Shown one piece after another: positions 43,685 to 55,320 of a DNA stretch of 64,000 nt. A program made the translations under genes and the position numbers. Every line of letters begins with the position of its first letter. Position 1 is the first letter of the stretch. The notes under the pieces are model-generated. The model had not been told where the DNA came from, made no database searches, and worked only from the letters and a program-made list of their open reading frames with translations. This DNA comes from Eurosta solidaginis. Taxonomy: Eukaryota > Arthropoda > Insecta > Diptera > Tephritidae. The stretch spans positions 268,476,897 to 268,540,896 of the forward strand of contig NC_090319.1 of assembly GCF_040869045.1 (NCBI RefSeq). The letters run 5' to 3'.

Positions 43685-45378
43685 CGACCATACGGCCATA
43701 GTAGTATAGAGTTATAAATCATAAGACAACAGACTGCCTGATTCCCTATCTGCGCTGCGACGGAAATCTTAAGGCCACAATAGAGGTGGGCGGATGGTGC
43801 AATGGTGCTCAAATGGCGGACGAGGCCATACATGTGTACATAGATTGGAATGAAAAAGCAGATGAACTAGCTCAAAAGGGCGCATTCCTTGAAGCTTGCT
43901 CCGTAGACGTCCCAATTAGACTGGGCGAGACTAAGTGAAGGCTAAAATTGCACGTGGTCGACCAAGCGGGAAAGGCATGGGTTCAAGCGCGGGGACGTAA
44001 AGTGTCGAAGATTATGTGTAGGCCTTACAACCATAGACTAACAAAAATACATTAAAAAGAGAGGCTTTAGACTCATTACGGGCATTCTGATTGGATACTG
44101 TCTTCTGGCATCACATGCCTTGTAGGGTGGAGGAGGAAATGATCGAGCACGTTCTGCGCTCGTGCCCTGCGCTTTCCGCGCTAAGACTCAAGCTATTAGG
44201 AGTGTTACAGCTGTCAGATCTAGAAGCAGCAAGTGGATTAAGTTCTAGGAAGCTTCTAGTATTTGCCAAGAGGACGGAGTTATTTTATAACATAGGCTGT
44301 AGACGCATGACGTGTATTCTGTTTGGGTACTGCCTTCTGGCATCACATGCCTTGTAGGGTTGGAGAAGGAAACGATCGAGCACGTTCTGTGCTCGTGCCC
44401 TGCGCTTTCCAGGCTAAAACTCCAGCTATTAGGAGTGATACAGCTGTCAGATTTAGAAGCAGCAATTGGCTTAATTCCTAGGAAGCTTCTAGTATTTGCC
44501 AAGAGGACGGAGTTATTTTATAACATAGGTCCTGGTTTTTGATAGGGTTTTTCAATTTGGTCGTTAAAACAAACTTCTGGTAACACTATGGACTTATTCA
44601 AAGCGCCCACCATACGGCCATAGTAGTATAGAATCATCAATCATAAGACGAACAGACTACCAGATTCCCTATCTGCGCTGCGAGGGAGATCTTAAGGCCT
44701 AAATAGACGTGGACGTTTGGCGCAATGGTGTTCAAATGGCGGACGAGGCGATACATGTGTACGCAGATGGTTCCACAGTAGTGGAAGGAGTAGGGGACAG
44801 GGGAGACGCATACGTCTATATTGGGTCCCAGAGTATATGGGAATAGATGGGAATGAAAAAGCAGATGAACTGGCTAAAAGGGCGCATTCCTTGAAGCTTG
44901 CTCCGTAGAAGTCCCAATTAGACTGGGCGAGACTAAGTGAAGCCGAAAAGTACACATGATCGACCAAGCGGGAAAGGCGTGGATTCAAGCGCGGGGCTGT
45001 AAAGTTTCGAAGATTATGTGTAGGTCTTACAATCATAGACTAACAAAAAGACATTAAAAGGAGAGGCTGTAGACTCATTACGGGTATTCTGATTGGATAC
45101 TGCCTTCTGGCGTCACATGCTTTGAAGGGTTGGAGGAGGAAGCGACCGAGCACGTTCTGTGCTCGTGCCCTGCGTTTTCCAGGCTAAGACTCCAACTATT
45201 AGGAGTGATACAGCTGTCAGATCTAGAAGCAGCATGTGGCCTAAATCCTAGGAAGCTTCTAGTATTTGCCAAGAGGATGGAGTTATTTTATAACATAGGT
45301 CCTGGTTTTTGACAGGGTTTTTCCGTTTGGTCGTTAAAACAAACTTCTGGTAATACGGCCAGTTCAACCTAACCTAAC
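43685..45378 (+). repeat. Tandem duplications of the LINE 3' region
   Basis: The block starting CCATACGGCCATAGTAGTAT at about 43688 recurs at about 44608. The zinc-region block starting CTTCTGGCATCACATGCC occurs at 44102, 44334 (232 bp apart) and, as CTTCTGGCGTCACATGC, at 45104. The second large unit keeps RNase H sequence (ADGSTVVEGVGDRGD) deleted from the first. This indicates unequal recombination between LINE 3' ends and not one clean insertion. Confidence 0.75.
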
Positions 45379-45640
45379 AAAAAGCAATATTTAAAAAAAA
45401 ATAATTTTTTTTTGTAAAAAGAACCTTTTTAAAAACAGAAACATTTAAAAAAAAAGTAACCGTTTAAAAAAAGCAACCTTTTTTATAAAAAGCAACCTTT
45501 TAAAAAAAAGTAGCCTTTTTGAACAAAGTAATATATTAAAAAAAAATTATGTTTTTTAAAAAAATTATACTTTAAAAAGTAACCTTTTAAAAAAGTGTCT
45601 TGTTGAAAGACCAACCTTTTTAAATTTCTATTTTCAAGCT
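45379..45640. repeat. AAAAAGTAACCTTTTT-type satellite, right part
   Basis: Same unit as 41060-41290, more degraded, with long A runs. Confidence 0.65.
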
Positions 45641-47039
45641 CGCTGCGGTAGATGCAGTTTTTCAAGCAAATTGCGCATTGCGTTCTTGGAAAATGTTCCC
45701 AAGGCGTGGTTTAAATAAATACTCATTGCATCTACATAAAAAACTCTTATTGATGGTAGTAAATGCAGTTTCTAACTTAATTAACAAACACAGCATAAAT
45801 TGTTCCTTTTCTTCTATTTCGAACTGATAAATTAGAATTTACAATGTGGCTTTGTACAACTTAATAAATTAAGTTGTTAATGCACATTGCGCAGCATATT
45901 TTCATAAATTTAGTGTTTTATTTTCCGTCATAGCTGGAAATGAAGTATTGCAATTCTTTCAGCTGCCTATTTAATATCTTCTAAGAGCTTTACGCTCCTA
46001 ATTCAGAGTACAACGTCAAACTGCTTACTAACTTAATTTTCATTCATTATAACGATGTATGTACAGTTAGTTTTAAAATCTGGAAATTTAAGTAAAATTG
46101 GGCAATAACTGGGACTATCGTATCGTATTAATAGGTGGTATAATTATAGATGTAGTTAAACATCCTTAATAAGATAAACCGTTCTATTAAACATTTTGAA
46201 ATAGATATTCATGTGAGAGTATATTATGTAGCGTGCTGGGCGTAATGAAAGCGTAGCAATGAAAGTGATGACTAATATCAGTTTAAGTATGTTAACTTAA
46301 TTTAGACGGGCAAGTGCTTTGTCATGGGAAAGTACCTTCCGCAAATTGGGGTTAATATAAAAACTAAGAGAATTGAGGCATATTTATTAATGACATACAA
46401 AATCTAATCACTGAAATGAAAAATAGTATGAACAACATTAGCACTTTGAAAGAGTTTATGGGAGTTTTATCAAACTTCCAAAGGCGAGGCCGGAATGCCG
46501 TGTGTAGTAATGTCGGAGAATGCCCCCAACCTGTTGTCGACAGAATATAAGCAAAAAGAAAACGTAGTTACAATGGTCGAAACTCCTGAGGCGGACTCAA
46601 TGTCGTGGTAAGTCTTACGGATCCACCTCCAACATTTTTGCTATTGAGGAGGCTTCGATATGGTTCTAATACGCCAGCCACGGATCTGATCTGGAGGAAA
46701 TGTCTTTATTCAAACAAAGATGTTCGATTCTAATGACATCTTTTAAAAAATTTCTTAGCATTGATTTGCAGCGTAGTTTCCGCAGGAAAGATATCAGAGT
46801 TAAAGAAGCACTGCTCTGGAGAAAGGAGGATAAAAATTTCACTTTACTTTATTGACAGGGTATTTTTGTTGTTTTTAATCAGGTAATTTGTTAACAGGTC
46901 GGGAAATAATCCCATAAAAATTTTAAATTTTTTAAACAGCGCATTTCCGCATTTGCCAAATCTTACCTCTGAAAATTAACACAGTTTATATCAAACTGTA
47001 GCTGGTCAAATGACTGGCTGTAGCTGGTCAAATGATTTC
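45641..47039. other. Unique AT-rich DNA, no gene seen
   Basis: 46440-46730 is more GC-rich but has frequent stops in every frame. Nothing recognised. Confidence 0.35.
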
Positions 47040-48200
47040 AAAACGCATAGTTGCTTAAAAAAAAGTTTTGCAAAGGTCGAAATTTTAAAAAAAAGGTTCT
47101 GAGTAACTTTTTTTAGTTCTAGAATTTTTAAAAATGAGCAAGCAAGTTTTGCAGAACAAGCCCTGATATTCACAAATTTTCAATAATACAATATTAAAAA
47201 AGAAAAATGTAGGTGATTCTGAATAGCTTTTCAATAGTTCTATTCCCGAAAAGATAAAGTTGACGTCATACATTTATGTTTCCCTAAACGTAAAAAAAAG
47301 TTGAAAATTTAAAAAAAAAATTCTTGAATGTCTCGACATGTTCACGATTTTCTAAAAGTAAAAACACCTAAAAATTTTAAAAAAGTTTGAAATTTAAGTT
47401 GCTTTACAAATATTCTAAGATACCTGAAAATAAAAAAAAATGTTCTCCAAAAGTACATCAAATACTCACATTTTCCAAAAAGTCGAAAAATTTTAAATTC
47501 TCAAAAAAAAATTGTTTTCAATAGCTTGTCAAAAGTTTCTTAAATATTCAAAATAAACAAAAAATTTTGAAATTGTTCGATATAAAAATAATTTTTAAAA
47601 AAGTTCTGAAATTCAAAATTCTCAAAAAAAAGTTTTTAATAATTTTTCAACAGTTTTACAACTACTCAAGATTAACAAAAAAGTTTTAAAATTTTCGAAA
47701 AAAAAATTTATTGTAAGTTCTGAGTGGCTTTTAAATTCCTAAAAGTTGGAAAATCCAAAGCTCCAAAAAATGCTTTTCATATCTACTACCACATTTCCTG
47801 CAAAATAGTTACAAATACCAAAAATAAATGTTCTGAAATGCTTTTTGATAGTTCTACAATTCTTCAAAAGAAATAAACAATTTTTGGAATTTTATAAAGT
47901 TTGAAAAAGACTAAAAAGAAAAAGTTCTGGGAACTTTTAAATTTTTAAATTTAAGAAAGTATTGATTTGCTTTCTAACTATTTTACAAAAAAAACAAAAA
48001 ATTTAAAATTAAAAAAAAGAGATTGGCATTAGGCCGCAAGCCACAAATTTTAAGTTTTTAATAAAAGCTCAAACAAAAAAAAATTTAAATAAGTTCTCTC
48101 AGAAAAATTCCAAAATTCTTACCGAAAAGCTGATAATTTGCATGATAATTCCCGGAATTTTCCTGAGTTTTCTAAAAAGTTTTAAGTTTCTGTTTGGATT
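47040..48200. repeat. Degenerate A-rich tandem repeat, ~100-bp period
   Basis: A phrase of the form GTTCTGAATAGCTTTTCAAT followed by AGTTCT and long A runs recurs roughly every 90-120 bp (near 47093, 47213, 47318, 47510, 47628, 47718, 47832). Strongly diverged and non-coding. Confidence 0.5.
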
Positions 48201-48222
48201 TTTGGTGTTATATAACAATACA

Positions 48223-49735
48223 TCTAATATATAAAATTCTTCTGTCACGGTTTTAGAGGCTGAACTCCTCCGAAACGTCTGAACCTATTCTCATGAAATT
48301 TTGTGAGCATATTAGGTAGGTCTGAGAATCGGCCAACGTCTACCTTTTTTTTCGCTACGTGTCTAGGGTCTTGACATCAAAACGTGGACCCGGGTACCCC
48401 TAGAATGTGTTTATACAATATGGATATCAAATGAAAGCTATTGATGAGTGCTATAGTACAGGATCATTTTCATACACCTGTGTGACTAGGGACTCGAGAT
48501 ATAGACCAAAACGTGGACCCGGATACCCCTAGAATGTGTTTATACAATATGGATGTCAAATGAAAGCTGTTGATGAGTGCTATAGTACAGGATAATTTTC
48601 ATACAAAGGAGTCTAGGGTCTCGAGATATAGCCCAAAACGTGGACCCAGGTACCCCTAGAATGTGTTTATACAATATGGATATCAAATGAAAGCTGTTGA
48701 TGAGTGCTATAGTACAGGATAATTTCCATACAACTGGGAGGATAGGGTCTCGAGATATAGCCCAAAACGTGGACCCTGGTATCCCTAGAATGTGCTTATA
48801 CAATATGGATATCAAATGAAAGCTGTTGATGAGTGCTATAGTACAGGATAATTATCATACAACTGGGAGGCTAGGGTATCGAGATATAGCCCAAAACGTG
48901 GACCCGGGTTCCCCTAGAATGTGTTTAAACAATATGGATATAAAATGAAAGCTGTTGATGAGTGCTATAGTACAGGATAATTTTCATACAACTGGGAGGC
49001 TAGGGTCTCGAGATATAGCCCAAAACGTGGACCCGGGTACCCCTAGAATGCGTTTATACAATACGGATATAAAATGAGAGCTGTTGACGAGTGCTATAGT
49101 ACAGGATAATTTTCATACAACTGGGAGGCTAGGGTTTCGAGATATATCACAAAACGTGGACCCGGGTTCCCCTAGAATGTGTTTATACAATATGGATATA
49201 AAATGAAAGCTGTTGATGAGTACTATAGTACAGGATAATTTTCATACAACTGGGAGGCTAGGGTCTCGAGATATAGCCAAAAACGTGCACCCGGGTACCC
49301 CTAGAATGTGTTTACACAATATGGATATCAAATTGAAGCTGTTGATGAGTGCTATAGTACAGGATAATTTTCATACAACTGGGAGGCTAGGGTCTCGAGA
49401 TATAGCCCAAAACGTGCACCCGGGTACCCTAGAATGTGTTTACACAATATGGATATCAAATGAAAGCTGTTGATGAGTGCTATAGTACAGGATAATTTTC
49501 GTACAACTGGGAGAGTAGGGTCTCGAGATATAGGCCAAAACATGGACCCGGATACACCTACAATGTGTTTTTATATTATGGGCATCAAATTGAAGCTGTT
49601 GATGTGTGCTATAATACAGAGTAAGTTTTATACCGCTGAGTGGCTAAAGTTCATTGTGATATTCGAATTAGTCGCATCAACCTGGCAAAACTGACAAATA
49701 TGCATGCGAAGACGAAATAAAGAAAAGAATTAATA
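48223..49735 (+). mobile_element. Helitron C, 3'-truncated, ~10 internal units
   Basis: The TCTAATATATAAAATTCTTC start follows an A. The 5' ~130 bp match A and B. About ten units of 120-130 bp (CGAGATATAGCCCAAAACGT, GGACCCGGGTACCCCTAGAA, TATCAAATGAAAGCTGTTGA order) run from 48362 to 49640. The 3' end with hairpin and CTAG is missing; the hAT relic begins there. ORFs inside are repeat by-products. Confidence 0.85.
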
Positions 49736-50696
49736 ATTATCAACCGCGATGTCAATAGGCGAGTTTAAAAGAGCTAGGCCCGTTAATCGCTCCTCTTTCA
49801 TTACCCTACGCAACCAGGTTTTAAGGCGTCGAAAATTTGAAAAACTCCTTTCGGCGGTTGCGTTACTAACTGCAAGTATAGCCAAAATACAAAGCAACTT
49901 GTGAACTGGTGGAAAAGTATAGCTATCACACATACTCAGAACTTCTATTGCTGAACTCGGGGACAATTTTTCATTTCTACATTGTTCTGACCACACCATA
50001 TAATCTGCTTCCATGTTTATAGCGTCCTTACCTACAATGCTATCATATTTTTTTGCTAAGAATTTTACGCGCTCAATAGCATAATTTTTTTTTGTAACGT
50101 ATCCAGTTTTAAGATGGTGTGGGGCAGCAATAAATTAAGGTGGAATATTTTCAACGTTTCTTTCAGTAAACGAGATTGCAGATCGAGCACAGTATGGTCT
50201 AGCAATGGTATAAATATTGCCTTTCTATAGTATTCCTCAGCAATATATATGTACATTATAGTTAGACCTATTGCTTTGTTTATTTGCAATTCGAGGAAGG
50301 ACAATGTCAAAACAAAGCTCCTTAGTAATGTCAGTAACTTTTGAAAAAAGATTAGCGAATTGGGTATCGGCATTTTCTCTAAAGCGGCGAAGAATACTCA
50401 AATTATTCACGACCGCTTCGCTAGCATGATTCAAGTCAAGAGATGGAGCTTGGAGAAGTAGGAAAGCTTAGTGGTCGTGTAATTGACAGTATGTTGGCTA
50501 AGCATATCATTGAAACTGTAAACTCAGCATCACATATAGCTTTTATCAATGAATAAGCTTCCGACCCCGTTTTCAACTCTTGCCAAGTTGCCATATTTTC
50601 TAAGCACTCCACGACTTTTGCAATATTGCTTTCAAATTGCTTTACCCCATCATGCTTCTCGGACCACCGCGTTTCACAGAGCCCATTTATTGACAT
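49730..50696 (-). pseudogene. hAT-type transposase relic (ZMYM1/P52rIPK-like)
   Basis: Minus strand, three or more frames: LCETRWSEKHDGVKQFE (about 50680), RFRENADTQFANLF, then EEYYRKAIFIPLLDHTVLDL, and the dimerisation region LLCILAILAVSNATAERSFS and NFRRLKTWLRRVMKEERLTG (49730-50014). The C-terminal SNATAERSFS/L..RLTGLALL block is the hAT dimerisation signature. The N-terminal part and the terminal inverted repeats are not found. Frameshifts near 50235 and 50430 inactivate it. Confidence 0.85.
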
Positions 50697-50940
50697 ATTT
50701 GAATACTTTTTAAAAAATCCGTGTTTTTTGGTATTTTATAAAATATTTCAACCGAATTATTATAAATTGCAGATCTTCGGAGGGGGGCGATTAGGACGAT
50801 CTTATAGATTATGCATACATAAAAGTTAAACATTTTAAAATTTTATATGTAATTAAAACAAACTTTTATAATTTTCATCAGTTCCAGATCAGAACGAGGG
50901 GGAAGGCGATCGACCCCTGGATCCCCTACTGAGAAAAGGT

Positions 50941-52290
50941 GCCTAAGTTCGGGTGTAACCGAACATTATGTACTCGTCGTGAGCTTCAATTGTACATTTC
51001 ATTTCAGATAAATTACTTTTCTACATAACACGTGGCACCGCCCGTTTAAAAAAAACGTCTCCCCATTTCCTCTTACAATAAAACTTGATAAGTGAAATAT
51101 GATTGATTCAAAACTATTTTTTGCTAAGTTATAGCTTATTATTCTAGTCTACGACCCTTTTAAAAATCTTTTATATAAAAGTAGGCGTGGTCTTTAACCG
51201 ATCCCGTCCATTTTTACTAGAAATATTTTCTGCTATAAGGAAAATATGTGTAGACAATTCCATTACGAGATGTTAATTTTTCTTCGAGTGATGGCGCTCG
51301 AAACATATAAAATTGCTTAGCCATAAAAGGGCGGTGCCACGCCCATTTTTTTTAATTTTAAGTTTTTCCTATTTATTGTTATAAATCCACTTGGGAAAGG
51401 CAATACCATTGTTATGCAGCTCTTTTTTGCAAATATATAGCTTATTTTATTCGTCCACGACCCTTTTAAAAATCTTTTATATAAAAGTGGGTGTGGTCCT
51501 TAACCGATTTCGTTAATTTTTCTTCAAAGCATTCCTTATAGTAAAGGCAACCTCTCTGCCGAATTTTGTTACGATAGGTTCAACGATTTTTGATTAAAGA
51601 TTAATAATATTTGTAAAATTGATTTTATCACAAGTGGGCGGTGCCACGCCCATTTAAAAAAAAATTTCTAAATTTTTATCAAAAGTCTCAATACCAGTCC
51701 ATATGTCAAATTTCAACATTCTAGGTGTATTATTTACTAAATAATCATGTTTTTTGTGTTTTCCAAAATGTTATATATATAAAAAGTGGGCGTGGTTATC
51801 ATCCGATTTCGCTCATTTTCAATACCAATCTATTATGGTTCCAGATAAGCTCGTGTACCAAATTTGATGAGGATATCTCAATTTTAGTCAATTTATCGTG
51901 TTAAGGCACAGCCGGACGGACGGGCGGACATGGCTCAATCAAATTTTTTTTGATACTGATGATTTTGATATATGGAAGTCTATATTGTAGGATGCCAGCG
52001 TCTTGTTTGTTCAACGGAATATTTTATTCTGATTTTTCAGTTTTCATTTTTAAATTCAAAAGTACAGCTCGTTTACATATTTTTTTCAACGAGTGACATA
52101 CAATTATTTCCCTTTCAAAAATATGTAACGAGTTCAACAAGTGTATGCCCTCTCGAAAACATTCATACAATCTATCAAAATAAAAACTAATTAAAACAAT
52201 GTGTTTACAACAAAAAATGCTATAATATCTATCTCGATTCCTTTATACCTGTACAACCGACAGTTATCCAGTCAAAGTTAATATAATCTG
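50941..52290 (+). repeat. Long non-coding interspersed repeat, copy 3
   Basis: Starts GCCTAAGTTCGGGTGTAACC, with repeated 'AAGTGGGCGTGGT' and 'GGCGGTGCCACGCCCAT' phrases and the GACGGACGGGCGGAC cluster, and ends near TCAAAGTTAATATAATCTGT. It lacks the ~125-bp tandem units of copies 1 and 2 and is split by a 238-bp insertion. Confidence 0.65.
51986..52223. mobile_element. 238-bp insertion of unknown type
   Basis: Compared with copies 1 and 2, foreign sequence separates GAAGTCTATAT from CTATCTCGATTCC. The 4-mer ATAT flanks it on both sides (51982-51985, 52224-52227), a possible target duplication. Ends TGTAGGATGCC and AAAATGCTATA are not inverted repeats. The 72-codon frame over it is unsupported. 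Confidence 0.45.
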
Positions 52291-52309
52291 TGTGCAAAGC
52301 ACGCACATA

Positions 52310-53110
52310 CGCCGGTATCAGTTGGCCCGTTGTGGTGCCACAGAAAGACACCATTAGCCCTCCTCTTCGAACCATTTGGAGGACCTGATAAAAGCTACCA
52401 AGTCCCTTATATCTTGCTCCCAGATCTGGCGGAGATTGCTTAGGAAGGGAGCTCCCAGACAGCGTACTCTGGGACCACCTAACGCTGGACAGTTGCAGAT
52501 GAGTTGCATCACCGTTTCCAACTTCTGCAGCATCGTCGAAAGGGCACTCCTATCCTTTCCCAATGCCGTCCGATGAGGCAGTGCCCAGTCAGACTCCTAG
52601 AAGTGAGGAGATTTTGTCCCTGCTTAGGGTGTATACGTGACGGGATCTCTTAGTATTCCATTTAGGCCAGGATTGCTTTGATATTCTACACACCGGGGTT
52701 ATTAGCCATCTTTCGTTGGCTTGATTGTAGGTATACTCTTTTAGCATTAGCTTGCAAGTGGCAAAAGGCATACCCAGGCGTTCCTTGTCAGGAAGAATCT
52801 GTTTGGTCGTACCCTGCCTAGCAGGGTCTGCAGCGCAGTTTCCTTCTATGTCGCTGTGTTCCGGGACCCATGTGACGTGTACACGGTTCTGTTAGGCCAT
52901 CTTCTGAAGAAATCGGTTACAGTTTAGTGTCAATTGGGAGTTGAATGAATAGGAACCAAGGGATTTTATTGCTGCTTGGCTATCGCTGAAAATAAAGATT
53001 TCCTTGCCAGTATTTTGTGTACTTATTTAAGTCGCGGCTTCCATGATAGCTGCTACTTCTGCTTGGAAGACGCTGCAATGATCATGTAGTCTGAAAGAAC
53101 TCACCATTTA
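52310..53110 (-). pseudogene. R1/jockey-like LINE 3' fragment
   Basis: Minus strand: an RNase H remnant (DHCSVFQAEVAAIMEA near 53070; FIFSDSQAAIKSLG near 53000; VHVTWVPEHSDIEGN near 52880), then ANERWLITPVCRISKQSWPK and the zinc-type C-terminus VMQLICNCPALGG (52500). It resembles the nested LINE at 42 kb. Stops and frame changes throughout; 5' truncated. The 3' end lies near 52310. Confidence 0.75.
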
Positions 53111-54119
53111 AGTCATAACCCTTTTGCTCACACTGCTTTTCGAATCGATAACTTTTGTAATCCCTACCAAAGCGTTTACCTTGTCCTGTGAATACGAAAA
53201 CTTATTGCTATCATTAATCGTTTTCAACTTATCTCAGTTGTATTCATATTATTCGCATTCCCAAGTGGCTGCCCGAATGCAAATAAAAATCGTTCGACTT
53301 AACTTATGTAAATCTTATCAGCCGGACACTCCTTCAAACATTGGTAGTTGGTCAGTTTGTCAGTTCGTATGCTAAGCGCACTGTCGCGCCCTCTTCTGGC
53401 AGATTAAAATTTAGCTCATCGTCGAATGCACACGTTGTGGGAAAATAGGTTGACGCCCATAAATGAATATTTTAGTGTATTGCTTTATTGCGGATGACTT
53501 AATTATTTAAGCTTATTGCTTACTTGCATATTGAATGCATACCGGCAAATAAATTTAAACTCATTAGGACAGATTTTTGTATCGATATCTTTGCTTGGTT
53601 ATCAAGAAATTTAGAATTTATGAATATGAGAAAAATTTTAGTAGGACATACTAGTACTCTCTATCCTGTGCTGTAGTCGTTTTATTGTAAGCACACATAT
53701 ATATACACTTACCTATGCAAAATAATTCACTTTAACAATTAAGGCAAAAACATCCCAAGTGATTAAGATATCTTCCTACCAGGCTTGTTTGCACTTAATA
53801 ATTAACATATCAGAACTCATATATTGCGCAATAATTCTCCCGCCTATTCATAAAAAATTAAATTGGTTTATGAAGCTCTTATAAATGGATAGTTGTATGA
53901 AAATGCTTTATACACCTTTTGTATTTTTTATGAATAAGAGATTGGGGTTTCATGACAACTTTTTTGAATGTTTGCCTTATCCCAAGAGAGGGCTAGGACC
54001 ACGATTTTTGAACACTTTGAAAAGTTTTTATGAAGGGTTGTTACTTCAGCTCACACATGAAGTTTGGTAATTGTAACTGTGCTTATCAGTAAATACTTAA
54101 TAAAGTTTTCGGAGTTTTT
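53111..54119. other. AT-rich unique DNA, no gene seen
   Basis: Short frames at 53124-53375 and 53885-54070 lack any recognisable motif. Confidence 0.35.
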
Positions 54120-54370
54120 CAAAATTGAATATATATAAAAATAGGGCATGGTTATGGTCCGGGGTTCGTTCATACAGTAAATTGCGGCGGGAGATAAGTC
54201 TAAAAGAACCTGCATACCAAATTTAGAATAGAAATTTTACTTAAGCTACCTTGTAAATATGCAGACAGACGGACGGACAAAGCTTCCTCACTTCGTTTTT
54301 ACATTTTAAGCATTTTTATTTATGCAGATATAGACTTCGTTCGTTTGGTAAAGCCGTTATAAGGTGTGAT
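54120..54370 (+). repeat. Fragment of the long non-coding repeat (3' part)
   Basis: Has the AGGGCATGGTTATGGTCCG, ACCAAATTTAGAATAG, CAGACAGACGGACGGAC and ATATAGACTTCGTTCG order seen at the 3' ends of copies 1-3. Confidence 0.5.
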
Positions 54371-54799
54371 TAGGCGGATAAAAAAGAAGTGAGTACCAAG
54401 TACTTATGAAGTTCAATGAATAAGCATAAAGGTGTACATCTGAATACGGATTGAAATTAAGCCATAAAAGGGGTAACTTTACCGAAATTTAATAGTTTCG
54501 GACTACTTGAGAAGAGCGTGGTGGCCTTTTTTATCGAAAAAACCGATAGTTATTGTTTCATTTCCTGATTTTTTCTAATAAAGAAACTGGCAATACTTGC
54601 TGCACTAAGTATTCGTAATATCTCCGAGCTAAGGAGCGGAAACACGAGAGGGCATATGAAAATAGCAAGTAAATTCATAGTAAATTCCGTGTTCCAATTA
54701 CGTCATGCAATGGCCCCTACACACAGAATCTCCATTGTAGACAGAACTCTTTGAGAAACAACAAATCCACATACTAACCGGAGTCAAAGATCTGGGTAA
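54371..54799. other. Spacer, no gene seen
   Basis: Possibly degraded upstream part of the next LINE fragment (54700-54799). No clear frame. Confidence 0.3.
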
Positions 54800-55217
54800 G
54801 GGATGGATCAAAATTTGAGGACATTAAAATGGCAACCGTCATTTATAGGCCGAACTTCAAGAAATCGATGTCAATGGGATGCTACTCTACTATTTTACAA
54901 GCATTAATCCATGCAATAAACACTTGCTGTGCAGAATTTCTACGAATAGGCTTATCCTCGAGAAGCATTCTCATTATTTTAGACAGCCAGACAACCTTAA
55001 GTACCTTGCAGTCTGACACACCTCTAAGTTAGTGGATGAATGCACTGGATTCTATACAAAATGATTTGGGCGCCAGGTATCAGGGACATGAAGGTAATGA
55101 ACAAGCAGACTACCTAGAAAAGAAGGGTAACGTGTCTCTTAATCCCTTCTTGATATGGTACATAAATACGATAAATAGCCCCACATATAGGAAAAGGCTG
55201 GAAGGTCAAGCACAATA
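54800..55217 (+). pseudogene. LINE RNase H fragment
   Basis: ILIILDSQTTLSTLQSDT (the DSQ block) and, after a stop, GHEGNEQADYLEKKG, the closing GH.G..GNE.AD block with an internal deletion. A decayed R1/jockey-type LINE end. Confidence 0.6.
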
Positions 55218-55320
55218 GATCTAAATAAAAATCGCGTGAATCGAGGTCTAATAATAGGAATAAATATAGGCTTATTTTCCGAGGAAAAATTTTCGGCGAG
55301 TTATTGGCTACATATCGGCT

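Larger units (their letters stand above)
41291..45378 (+). mobile_element. R1/jockey-like LINE, rearranged, with a nested LINE
   Basis: RT begins KFKSPGPDGIFPAMLQ, then VAFLPKAAKIGLVYPKDYRP and ISLT (about 41370-41590). It is interrupted at 41923-43051 and resumes DWGTPQGGVLSLSL and LTAYADDVEIF (YADD at about 43192). Then comes WKLNVEERVKKVSTALYACK, a GALKTTPMAELYI block, RNase H pieces (GIDGNEKADELAKR at about 44840) and a C-terminal zinc-type region (EHVLCSCPA). The 3' tail CAACCTAACCTAAC lies at 45365-45378. Numerous stops. Confidence 0.8.

Noticed and set aside
48362..49640. CRISPR-like array of regular repeats
   Set aside because: Units are contiguous ~120-130-bp tandem repeats with no distinct spacers, inside a eukaryotic Helitron.
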